Source: an uncultured Acidimicrobiaceae bacterium (GTDB lineage: Bacteria; Actinomycetota; Acidimicrobiia; Acidimicrobiales; RAAP-2). From it: 17,491 nucleotides of DNA. Where the stretch lies: positions 1 to 17,491 of the forward strand of contig CALAYR010000037.1 of assembly GCA_937894805.1 (NCBI GenBank), read 5' to 3'. Within the stretch, counting starts at the first letter, position 1. Every line of letters starts with the position of its first letter. Both the position numbers and the translations under genes were made by a program. This document shows, piece by piece, positions 5,822 through 13,046 of this stretch. The notes below the pieces were generated by a model. The model was not told the DNA's origin. It made no database searches and saw only the letters and a list, made by a program, of their open reading frames with translations.

Positions 5822-8500
5822 ATGAGCAATGAACTGAACTCCTTTGACGCCAAGAGCACCCTTTCAGTCGGCGACCAGTCGCTGACCTACTACTCACTCC
5901 AAGCGCCCGCGCTGCGCGAACTCGGTGTGGACCAGCTCCCCTACTCCATCAAGGTCCTCCTCGAGAACCTGCTGCGCCACGAAGACGGCAAGAAGGTCAC
6001 CAAGCAAGACATTGCCGCCCTCGCCTCGTGGGCCAAGACACCAACGCGTCACGGTGAAGCGGCCGGCGACGACGCCCGTGAGATTGCCTTCACCCCCGAG
6101 CGCGTCTTGATGCAAGACCTCACCGGCGTACCCGCCGTGGTTGACCTGGCCGCCATGCGCGACGCCATCATCGCCCTCGGTGGCGATGCCGAGAAGATCA
6201 ACCCCCTCGTACCCGTCGAGTTGGTCATCGACCACTCCGTCATCTTGGAGCGCACCGGCACGGCCGAGAGCTACGAAGAGAACGTAGCCATTGAGTACGA
6301 GCGCAACCGTGAGCGGTACGAATTCTTGAAGTGGGCCCAGAGCTCCTTCCGCAACTTCCGCGTCGTGCCTCCGGGCATGGGTATCTGCCACCAGGTCAAC
6401 CTGGAGCACCTCGCTCGCGTGGTCTTTAACACCGACGGTGTGGCCTACCTCGACACCGTGGTCGGCACTGACTCGCACACGACCATGATCAACGGACTCG
6501 GCGTTCTTGGTTGGGGCGTTGGTGGCATTGAGGCCGAGGCCGCCATGCTCGGCCAGCCCACCTCGATGTTGATTCCGCCCGTCGTGGGACTCCGTCTGAT
6601 CAACGCCACTCGCGAAGGAGTAACGGCCACGGACGTTGTCCTCACCATCACCGAACTGCTGCGTAAGCACGGTGTGGTCGGCAAGTTCGTCGAAGCGTAC
6701 GGACCGGGCATCTCGGCCCTGTCGCTCGAGACTCGCGCCACCATTGGCAACATGGGTCCCGAGTACGGCGCCACCTGTGCCATCTTCCCCATCGACCAAG
6801 TCACCTTGGACTACTTGAAGTTCACCGGTCGCCCCGCCGAGCAGCTCGCGCTCGTCGAGACCTACGCCAAGGCCCAGGGCATCTGGCACGACGCCACCAG
6901 CCCCGAGCCAATCTTCTCGGAGTACGTGGAGCTCGACCTCTCGACCGTGGAGCCCAGCTTGGCTGGACCGAAGCGTCCCCAGGACCGCGTTCGTCTCGGT
7001 GGCACTCGTGAGGCCTTCCGCACGGCCCTCGGTCGCGACCCCAAGGAAGTGCACGGAACGGCCGCTGCCGCCACACTGCGCGATGGCGCCGTCACCGTGG
7101 CCGCCATCACATCCTGCACCAACACTTCGAACCCCAGTGTCTTGGTCGCGGCCGGACTGGTGGCGAAGCGAGCTCTCGAAAAGGGTCTGACCGTTAAGCC
7201 CTGGGTCAAGACCTCACTCGCACCGGGAAGTCGGGTCGTCACGGACTACCTCGACCGAGCCAACCTCTCCAAGCCCCTCGATGAGTTGGGTTTCTACCTC
7301 GCCGGCTACGGCTGCACCACGTGCATTGGTAACACGGGACCACTCCTCGATGGCGTCAGTGATGCCGTGAACGAACACGATCTCTCTGTTGTTTCCGTGC
7401 TCTCGGGTAACCGCAACTTCGAAGGTCGAATCAGCCCCGACGTGAAGCAGAACTTCTTGGCCTCGCCCCCACTCGTGGTGGCCTTCGCCTTGGCCGGAAC
7501 GGTCGACATCGACCTGACCACCGAACCCCTCGGGACCGGTAGTAACGGCGAGCCCGTCTTCTTGAAGGACATCTGGCCTAGCGACCGCGAAGTGGCCGAT
7601 GCCGTTCGCGCCTCGTTGACTCCCGAGATGTTCGCCACTCGCTACGCCGCCGCCTTCGACGGTGACGAGCGCTGGCAGGCCGTACCGACGAGCAAGACCG
7701 TCACCTACTCGTGGGACTCCAACTCGACCTACGTCAAGTTGCCTCCGTACTTCGACGGTCTCTCAATGCAGGTCGGACAGGTCCACGACGTCGTTGGCGC
7801 TCGCGTCCTCGCGAAGCTTGGTGACTCCGTAACCACGGACCACATCTCCCCCGCCGGCAATATTCGCCCCAACGTGCCGGCCGGACTCTTCCTGACCGAG
7901 CGTGGCGTCAGCCAGGCCGACTTCAACTCCTACGGCACCCGTCGAGGTAATGACTCGATCATGGTCCGCGGCACCTTCGCCAACATTCGACTGCGCAACC
8001 AGCTCGTTGACGTGGAGGGTGGCGTGACGAAGAAGTTCCCCGAAGCCGAGCAGATGTTTATCTTCGATGCCGCGACAAAGTACGCCAGCGAGGGCACCCC
8101 GTTGATGATTTTGGCCGGTAAGGAGTATGGTTCCGGCTCGAGTCGTGACTGGGCCGCCAAGGGCACCAAGTTGCTCGGCGTCCGGGCCGTGCTCGTCGAG
8201 AGCTACGAGCGCATTCACCGTTCCAACCTCGTCGGCATGGGCATCTTGCCGTTGCAGTACAAGGCCGGTGAAACGGCCGCGACGTACAACCTCGATGGTT
8301 CGGAGGTCTTTACGGTGAACGGCATTGAAGCACTGAATCAGGGCGCGACCCCCGGTACGGTCACGCTCGATGTTCAGCGGGCTAACGGTGAGTCATTCAG
8401 CTTTGACGTTCGTCTCCGCATCGACACGCCAACCGAGGCCGAGTACTACTGCAACGGTGGAGTCTTGAACTTCGTACTCCGTCAGTTGACCGCTTCGTAG
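5822..8500 (+). CDS. acnA: Aconitate hydratase AcnA
   Basis: This 892-residue aconitase of the AcnA/IRP1 class interconverts citrate and isocitrate through cis-aconitate in the TCA cycle. The three [4Fe-4S] cluster cysteines are visible: Cys432 in ITSCTNTSNPSV, and Cys498 and Cys501 in GYGCTTCIGNTG. Other family signatures are VIDHSV at 135-140, PPGMGICHQVN at 183-193, VGTDSHTTMINGLG at 214-227, and the swivel-domain GKEYGSGSSRDWAAKG at 766-781. Length is normal for the class and no active-site residue appears lost. The ATG at 5822 fixes the start: the promoter -10 is only six bases upstream and no ribosome site precedes it. The divergent MarR gene and the shared palindrome suggest repression by that regulator. 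This differs from the TetR-type AcnR known to control acn in corynebacteria. A strong hairpin follows the gene, so it is monocistronic. Confidence 0.97.
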   Translation: MSNELNSFDAKSTLSVGDQSLTYYSLQAPALRELGVDQLPYSIKVLLENLLRHEDGKKVTKQDIAALASWAKTPTRHGEAAGDDAREIAFTPERVLMQDLTGVPAVVDLAAMRDAIIALGGDAEKINPLVPVELVIDHSVILERTGTAESYEENVAIEYERNRERYEFLKWAQSSFRNFRVVPPGMGICHQVNLEHLARVVFNTDGVAYLDTVVGTDSHTTMINGLGVLGWGVGGIEAEAAMLGQPTSMLIPPVVGLRLINATREGVTATDVVLTITELLRKHGVVGKFVEAYGPGISALSLETRATIGNMGPEYGATCAIFPIDQVTLDYLKFTGRPAEQLALVETYAKAQGIWHDATSPEPIFSEYVELDLSTVEPSLAGPKRPQDRVRLGGTREAFRTALGRDPKEVHGTAAAATLRDGAVTVAAITSCTNTSNPSVLVAAGLVAKRALEKGLTVKPWVKTSLAPGSRVVTDYLDRANLSKPLDELGFYLAGYGCTTCIGNTGPLLDGVSDAVNEHDLSVVSVLSGNRNFEGRISPDVKQNFLASPPLVVAFALAGTVDIDLTTEPLGTGSNGEPVFLKDIWPSDREVADAVRASLTPEMFATRYAAAFDGDERWQAVPTSKTVTYSWDSNSTYVKLPPYFDGLSMQVGQVHDVVGARVLAKLGDSVTTDHISPAGNIRPNVPAGLFLTERGVSQADFNSYGTRRGNDSIMVRGTFANIRLRNQLVDVEGGVTKKFPEAEQMFIFDAATKYASEGTPLMILAGKEYGSGSSRDWAAKGTKLLGVRAVLVESYERIHRSNLVGMGILPLQYKAGETAATYNLDGSEVFTVNGIEALNQGATPGTVTLDVQRANGESFSFDVRLRIDTPTEAEYYCNGGVLNFVLRQLTAS

Positions 8501-8521
8501 TTTCAAAGTTCCGCAGTTGCG

Positions 8522-8555
8522 AAAAGGTCGGACACGTTTCAGTGTCCGACCTTTT
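8522..8555. terminator. Intrinsic terminator after acnA
   Basis: AAAAGGTCGGACAC (8522-8535) pairs perfectly with GTGTCCGACCTTTT (8542-8555) around a 6-nt loop, and TTTT ends the stem. It begins 22 nt after the acnA stop. The A-run and T-run on either side make it usable in both directions. It also rules out a transporter ATPase start at 8542, which would lie inside the stem. Confidence 0.85.
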
Positions 8556-8589
8556 GCTGTTTAGAAATAACGCCGACTTCACTAAGACG

Positions 8590-8655
8590 TTGAATTTCAA
8601 AATGCCAGCCTCCCGTTATGGTGATACGGATGGCTCTGGCCTTGAAAGGTGTTTT
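8590..8655 (+). promoter_or_regulatory. Probable promoter region of the sugar ABC locus
   Basis: The space between the acnA terminator and the ATPase start must hold the promoter of the transporter genes. TTGAA-T-TTCAA (8590-8600) is a perfect odd palindrome and a possible operator half-overlap. A TATGGT at 8617-8622 fits a TAnnnT -10, but no good -35 is correctly spaced. AAAGG at 8645-8649 is the ribosome binding site for the ATG at 8656. The promoter elements are weakly supported. Confidence 0.3.
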
Positions 8656-9705
8656 ATGTCGAAGGTCGAGTTTCGTAATGTCAACAAGTCGTTTGGAGAT
8701 AATCAGGTTCTGACGAACTTCGAACTCTCTGTCGACGATGGCGAATTCCTAGTTCTTCTCGGGCCTTCCGGCTGTGGCAAAACAACCGCACTGCGTATTC
8801 TCGCCGGTCTCGAGGACGTTTCTTCCGGCTCGGTCCACATTGGCGATCGTGAAGTTACGAGTGAAGAGCCCAAGGACCGTGACATTGCCATGGTCTTTCA
8901 GAGTTACGCCCTCTACCCCCACATGACTGTCCGTAAGAACGTGGAATTCCCACTCCGTAATGCGGGGGTCTCCAAGGACGAAATCAAGTCGCGTGTTGAC
9001 CAGGCCCTCCAAACTGTGGGGCTCTCCGACCTAGGTGACCGTAAGCCTGGCCAGCTCTCAGGTGGCCAACGCCAGCGAGTCGCCCTGGCTCGTGCCATCG
9101 TGCGTCGACCCAAAGTCTTTTTAATGGACGAACCATTGAGCAACCTGGACGCCACGTTGCGCCAACAGACCCGCGCCGATATTGCGGCCCTACAGCGCAC
9201 GCTCGGAACGACCACTCTTTACGTGACGCACGATCAGGTCGAAGCCATGACGATGGGTACCCGCATTGCCGTGATGTACCAAGGCAAGCTGCAACAGGTC
9301 GGAGCACCTACCGACCTCTACCACCGGCCCGCAAACGCGTTTGTCGCCAGCTTCTTGGGCAATCCCGGCATGAATCTCATTCGTGGCAGCGTGCAGGGTG
9401 GCGCCGTACGCGTTGCGGGGTCCGTGGTGAGTACCACCAACCTTGCTGACCGGAGCGACGTCACCATCGGCGTACGTGCCGAGGACCTCCGTATTGGCGA
9501 TGCCGGCTTTGCGTGCGAGGTAGTCATCGTGGAAGACCTTGGTTCGGAAGTTCACGTTGTTTGTCAAAGCGCAGAGTCGGACCGAATTGTCATCCGGCAA
9601 CTCTCGGCGACCACGCGACCAACGGTGGGCCAGACGGTCCACCTAGCAATCGATGGTGCAACCCACTTGTTTGACGCGATGACCGGCGAACGTTGCGAGG
9701 GGTAG
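8656..9705 (+). CDS. Sugar ABC transporter ATPase (MalK/UgpC family)
   Basis: This 349-residue cytoplasmic ATPase of a carbohydrate importer (CUT1 class) would power uptake by the two permeases encoded just downstream. It has Walker A GPSGCGKT at 36-43, Q-loop Gln82 in VFQSYALYPHMTV, signature LSGGQ at 134-138, Walker B VFLMDEP at 154-160 and switch His192 in YVTHDQVEAMTM. From about 235 a C-terminal TOBE/MalK-type regulatory domain follows (GVRAEDLRIG). The ATG at 8656 is supported by AAAGG upstream and by the family start MSKVEFRNVNKSFG. An upstream in-frame GTG lies inside the acnA terminator. The stop overlaps the permease start by one base. Such ATPases are often shared among several sugar systems, so the substrate is not determined. 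Confidence 0.94.
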   Translation: MSKVEFRNVNKSFGDNQVLTNFELSVDDGEFLVLLGPSGCGKTTALRILAGLEDVSSGSVHIGDREVTSEEPKDRDIAMVFQSYALYPHMTVRKNVEFPLRNAGVSKDEIKSRVDQALQTVGLSDLGDRKPGQLSGGQRQRVALARAIVRRPKVFLMDEPLSNLDATLRQQTRADIAALQRTLGTTTLYVTHDQVEAMTMGTRIAVMYQGKLQQVGAPTDLYHRPANAFVASFLGNPGMNLIRGSVQGGAVRVAGSVVSTTNLADRSDVTIGVRAEDLRIGDAGFACEVVIVEDLGSEVHVVCQSAESDRIVIRQLSATTRPTVGQTVHLAIDGATHLFDAMTGERCEG

Positions 9706-10625
9706 TGGCTAAGCGCACTACGTCATTGCCGACTGCAGGAGTCGGCGTCTTTCGAACTAAGCGCGATCGGCGCATCGGCCTGGCACTCACTTTGCCTAGT
9801 CTGGCCCTGTTTCTACTCTTTACCTACTACCCCTTCTTCAAGAACTTTCAGCTGGCCCTCTACCGCGCGGCACCATTCCCGACGTTGCCCAACAAGTTCG
9901 TCGGACCCAGCCAGTTCTTCAGCATCTTCTCTGACGCCCAGTTTTGGGACAGCGTTCGCTCAACGGTCATATTCGTAGGACTCGTAGTGCCGATTGGTGT
10001 CTTCTTGGGTCTACTCATGGCCGTCGCTGCACACCAGCGACTCAAGGGCATTCGTGTCTACCGCACGATTTTTTCAAGCACCGTGGTTTCGAGTGCCGCG
10101 GTCGCCGCGGTCGTCTTCTCGACACTTCTCAGTCCGGTCTCGGGCTACCTGCCCTCAATCGGTATTCACGCCCCTGACATCACGAGTAGCGCGACCTGGG
10201 CGATGCCCATGGTGGCGATTGTGTCGGCGTGGCAATTCGTGGGCCTGGCATTCATCATCCTGACGGCTGGCCTCCAGAGTCTGCCTGATGACCTCTTGGA
10301 AGCCAGTCGTGTCGATGGTGCTTCGAGCTGGACGAGATTCTGGCGCATCATCCTGCCCCTACTGTCGCCCACTGTGTTCTTTACCCTGATTGTTGGCGTC
10401 ATCTACGGGCTACAGAGCTTTGGCCAAATCGACATCATGATTGGTACGCAAAACTCGACGTTTACCCATACCAACGTGTTGATTTACGCGATCTACCGAT
10501 TCATCCACGTTTCGGCGGATCCCGGCATGGCCGCCAGCTACTCAATTGCCCTCTTTTTCATCACTCTGGTGGTCACCTTGATCCAGTTCCGAATCCTCGA
10601 GAAGCGAGTCCACTATGGCCAGTAA
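9705..10625 (+). CDS. Sugar ABC transporter permease (MalF/UgpA-like)
   Basis: This is an integral membrane subunit of 306 residues for a CUT1 sugar importer. Six hydrophobic segments are visible near 25-42, 86-110, 120-142, 170-190, 222-245 and 278-297. The cytoplasmic EAA loop that docks on the ATPase is EASRVDGASSWTRFWRIILP at 199-218, with the conserved Gly in the expected place. The GTG at 9705 overlaps the ATPase stop (TAGTG) and has GAGGGG just upstream, though spacing is short. An in-frame TTG at 9693 is an alternative. The final 11 bases overlap the second permease gene, so the proteins are translationally coupled. It pairs with the second permease to form the channel. The sugar is unknown. 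Confidence 0.92.
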   Translation: MAKRTTSLPTAGVGVFRTKRDRRIGLALTLPSLALFLLFTYYPFFKNFQLALYRAAPFPTLPNKFVGPSQFFSIFSDAQFWDSVRSTVIFVGLVVPIGVFLGLLMAVAAHQRLKGIRVYRTIFSSTVVSSAAVAAVVFSTLLSPVSGYLPSIGIHAPDITSSATWAMPMVAIVSAWQFVGLAFIILTAGLQSLPDDLLEASRVDGASSWTRFWRIILPLLSPTVFFTLIVGVIYGLQSFGQIDIMIGTQNSTFTHTNVLIYAIYRFIHVSADPGMAASYSIALFFITLVVTLIQFRILEKRVHYGQ

Positions 10626-11445
10626 GCAACGTCGCCTCGCCGGCCGTACGGGCTCCTACGCCCTCCTAACGCTGCTGGCCTTCATTGTGGGCTTTCCTCT
10701 GTACATAATCTTCGCGGGCTCCTTGATGTCCCTGAAGGAGATCACCTCAGTACCGCCCAGCCTCTTTCCAATGCATCCCATCTGGAGCACCTTCCGTGAT
10801 GCCTTCGTCGGGGGCAACCTGGGTCAGTACCTCGCCGTGTCATTTTTCCAATCGGGCATCATCGTGGTCGGCCAAGTGCTGACTTCGATTTTGGCCGCAT
10901 TCGCCTTTGCCTATATTCAGTTCCCCTGGAAGCGAACAATCTTTGTCGCGATGCTGGCCACGTCCATGATTCCTTTCGAGGTGACCGTGACCGCCAACCT
11001 CCAGACGGTTGCCGCCCTGGGCTGGAGCGAAACGATGCAGGGCCTCGTCGTACCCTTCCTGGCCACGGGGTTCGGAATCTTTTTACTCCGTCAAGCATTC
11101 CTTCAGATTCCGAAGGAGATGCACGAAGCGGCCGTCATCGATGGCTACTCCTCGTGGAAGTTCATGTGGCGCGTGGCCGTACCACTCGCCCGGCCTTCGA
11201 TAGCCGCTCTAGCGGTCTTCAGTTTTCTCGGGGCTTGGAATCAGTATCTCTGGCCCCTTCTGGAAACTGGTTCCAATAAAAACATCCAAACAATCCAAAT
11301 GGGAATACGTGGCGTTGGCGGTCAAGTCTCCACGGCCAACGTATCTCTGGCTGCTGCGGCTATCGCTGTAGCTCCACTTCTAATTCTCCTCGTCTTCTTT
11401 CAGAAGCATCTCGTGCGCAGCCTCACCGCGGGAGCAGTGAAATAA
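10615..11445 (+). CDS. Sugar ABC transporter permease (MalG/UgpE-like)
   Basis: This second membrane subunit of the same CUT1 importer has 276 residues. Hydrophobic segments lie near 15-36, 74-98, 108-122, 142-162, 196-214 and 246-264. The EAA loop is EAAVIDGYSSWKFMWRVAVP at 171-190, close to the family consensus. The ATG at 10615 lies inside the end of the first permease gene (11-nt overlap) without a good ribosome site, which points to coupled translation. A 57-nt gap separates it from the binding-protein gene. That gap carries its own apparent promoter, so the binding protein can be made in excess of the channel. Confidence 0.93.
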   Translation: MASKQRRLAGRTGSYALLTLLAFIVGFPLYIIFAGSLMSLKEITSVPPSLFPMHPIWSTFRDAFVGGNLGQYLAVSFFQSGIIVVGQVLTSILAAFAFAYIQFPWKRTIFVAMLATSMIPFEVTVTANLQTVAALGWSETMQGLVVPFLATGFGIFLLRQAFLQIPKEMHEAAVIDGYSSWKFMWRVAVPLARPSIAALAVFSFLGAWNQYLWPLLETGSNKNIQTIQMGIRGVGGQVSTANVSLAAAAIAVAPLLILLVFFQKHLVRSLTAGAVK

Positions 11446-11477
11446 TCTTCGGCTTCGCATTGACCTCACACTGCGTT

Positions 11478-11492
11478 TAACTGAAGCAGTTA
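11478..11492. promoter_or_regulatory. Palindrome overlapping the binding-protein promoter
   Basis: TAACTG-AAG-CAGTTA is a perfect 6+3+6 inverted repeat. Its last two bases are the first two of the proposed -10 (TACCCT, 11491-11496), a position where a bound repressor would block polymerase. No regulator gene lies in the locus. If the mRNA is leaderless this dyad is not transcribed from the local promoter, which favours a DNA site over an RNA hairpin. Confidence 0.35.
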
Positions 11493-11502
11493 CCCTGCAA
11501 GC
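11491..11502 (+). promoter_or_regulatory. Leaderless promoter of the sugar-binding protein gene
   Basis: TACCCT (11491-11496) fits the TAnnnT -10 pattern and stands exactly six bases before the ATG at 11503, the same geometry as at acnA. No Shine-Dalgarno sequence precedes the ATG. A convincing -35 is not visible, so the evidence rests on the -10, the spacing and the missing ribosome site. Confidence 0.45.
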
Positions 11503-12918
11503 ATGAAGACAAACCCCCTAATTAAAATCTTGGCGAGTAGCGCTCTCGCCTTGACATCAATGGCGTCGGTGACGCTGGTACACACGACCAATGCGCAGGC
11601 CGCCAGTTCGACATGCGATCCCTCGTTGCTTGCCAAAGCGACGAGCAAGGTCAACATCACCTTTGAAGAATCGATGGCCGGTGGTGCCGTTGGGGGCACC
11701 GGCAACAAGGGCAAACTCGCTGCCTTGATTGCGTCCTACAACGCGAGCCAAAACAAGGTTCACGTCACAGACGTGAATGACACCGGTGGCTACACCGACA
11801 CCTGGACCAAGTACGTGGCATCCCTCAGCGGTTCGGGCTCGACTCCGAACGTTGTGATGTTCGCCCAGGAGGACACTCAGGCCGCTGCCGACACCCAATC
11901 AGTTATGCCAATTTCGACCTGCTTGAATGCCGACAAGAAGGCTTCCGTTAAGACTTTCGTGACCAAGGCAATCAATGCCTACACAATCGGATCGACACAG
12001 GTCGGCATGCCGTTCTCCGTCTCAACGCCAGTCATGTACTACAACAAGCAGGCCTTTGCGAAGTCTGGCATCAAGAGTCCGCCAACCACGATGGCGCAAT
12101 TAATTGCCGACCAAAAGCTTCTACAGAATCACGGCTACAAGTACGGCGTGGCTCTCAAGAAGGATCCCTGGATTACGACAACGTGGATGGGTCTAGCCGA
12201 CCTTCCAGTGCTGAACAATGGCAACGGCCACACCCGTCGTGCGACTGCGGCGACTTTCAACAACGCCACGTCACAGGCGTACTGGAATTCCATGCAGACC
12301 ATCATTAAGAACGGTGGATTGGCAAGCTCGGCTACTGGCAATATCACAACGGCCTACGCCAATATCTTTGCCATCTCAACTGACGATGCGGGAATCACCT
12401 TTGACACCACGGCGGCCCTGGGCAGCATCCAAGACGCTCTACCGCTGTTCAAGAACGTCACCTTGGGCGTGGCACCACTGCCAACGCTGACTGGAAAATC
12501 AGTGGGTTCAACTCCTCCCGGTGGTAACGGACTCTTCATTCCGAAGGCCAACTCCAACCTGGAGACCGCTGCGGCGTGGGACTTTATTAAGTACCTCACC
12601 TCCGCTGCCACAATCGCCAAGTGGAGCACTGGAACGGGTTACATTCCAATCCGCACCGACTCTGCCGCCGCCTGGAAAAAGGCTCTTAACGCGACGCAGT
12701 TCGGCTGGTACAACGTTGCCTACACCGCTTTCTCCAAGGGTAAGTCTGACAATGCCACTGCGGGCTCCGTTGTTGGTGCCTACGCGGACATCCAGGGCGA
12801 TCTCGTAACGGCTCTAAACGGCCTTACTCAGAGCCCCTGGCCGTCGGCGAGTTCACTTCTTGCTACCGCTCAGAACGCGGCGACCGCTCACATACTGAGC
12901 TACAACAGCCGCCTCTAG
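11503..12918 (+). CDS. Exported sugar-binding protein of the ABC transporter
   Basis: This extracellular solute-binding protein, family 1 (UgpB/MalE-like), has 471 residues and would deliver the sugar to the permeases encoded upstream. The N-terminus is a classical Sec signal peptide: KTNPLIK, a hydrophobic core near 9-27, then NAQA-A with likely cleavage after residue 33. There is no lipobox cysteine, which is unusual for a cell-wall monoderm, where such proteins are normally lipoproteins. The mature protein has exactly two cysteines, Cys38 and Cys140, a possible disulfide. Family hallmarks are PFSVSTPVMYYNKQAF near 173-188 and GGNGLFIPKAN near 342-352. It is rich in Ala, Thr, Ser and Asn. 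The ATG at 11503 has no ribosome site but a TAnnnT hexamer six bases upstream. A perfect 18-bp terminator follows. The ligand is not determined. Confidence 0.92.
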   Translation: MKTNPLIKILASSALALTSMASVTLVHTTNAQAASSTCDPSLLAKATSKVNITFEESMAGGAVGGTGNKGKLAALIASYNASQNKVHVTDVNDTGGYTDTWTKYVASLSGSGSTPNVVMFAQEDTQAAADTQSVMPISTCLNADKKASVKTFVTKAINAYTIGSTQVGMPFSVSTPVMYYNKQAFAKSGIKSPPTTMAQLIADQKLLQNHGYKYGVALKKDPWITTTWMGLADLPVLNNGNGHTRRATAATFNNATSQAYWNSMQTIIKNGGLASSATGNITTAYANIFAISTDDAGITFDTTAALGSIQDALPLFKNVTLGVAPLPTLTGKSVGSTPPGGNGLFIPKANSNLETAAAWDFIKYLTSAATIAKWSTGTGYIPIRTDSAAAWKKALNATQFGWYNVAYTAFSKGKSDNATAGSVVGAYADIQGDLVTALNGLTQSPWPSASSLLATAQNAATAHILSYNSRL

Positions 12919-12931
12919 TACCTTCACCATC

Positions 12932-12970
12932 AATGAAACCCCCCGGGCCTTAGGCCCGGGGGGTTTCATT
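12932..12970. terminator. Strong intrinsic terminator after the transporter genes
   Basis: AATGAAACCCCCCGGGCC (12932-12949) pairs perfectly over 18 bp with 12953-12970, leaving only TTA as loop. It lies 14 nt after the binding-protein stop. The plus strand continues CTTTCC, while the A/T-rich foot of the stem supplies a short U-run. It closes the ABC transporter unit and insulates the next gene. Confidence 0.85.
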
Positions 12971-13034
12971 CTTTCCTCACTCTGTTGCACCGGGCCACTA
13001 GGCATAAGTTCACGGGATAGTTAGGGCTCATGGG

Positions 13035-13046
13035 TACTATTTGCCA
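13035..13046 (+). promoter_or_regulatory. Leaderless promoter of the MBL hydrolase gene
   Basis: TACTAT (13035-13040) is a good -10 hexamer and lies exactly six bases before the ATG at 13047, the third case of this spacing in the window. No Shine-Dalgarno sequence is present and no clear -35 is seen. If correct, it shows that the gene starts at 13047 and not at the in-frame TTG at 13041. Confidence 0.45.

Noticed and set aside
5758..5859. Upstream extension of the MarR protein to 5859
   Set aside because: It would cover the operator/promoter region and the start of acnA. The ATG at 5757 has GGAGGA upstream and gives a normal MarR length.
5894..7054. Minus-strand open frame of 386 codons inside acnA
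   Set aside because: It is opposite an intact aconitase. The Gly/Val/Asp/Glu-rich, His-scattered product is typical of antisense frames in GC-rich genes, and no ribosome site or domain is visible.
8542..8655. Upstream GTG extension of the ABC ATPase
   Set aside because: The GTG is the first base triplet of the right arm of the acnA terminator. The extra 38 residues are unlike MalK N-termini, and the ATG at 8656 has a proper ribosome site.
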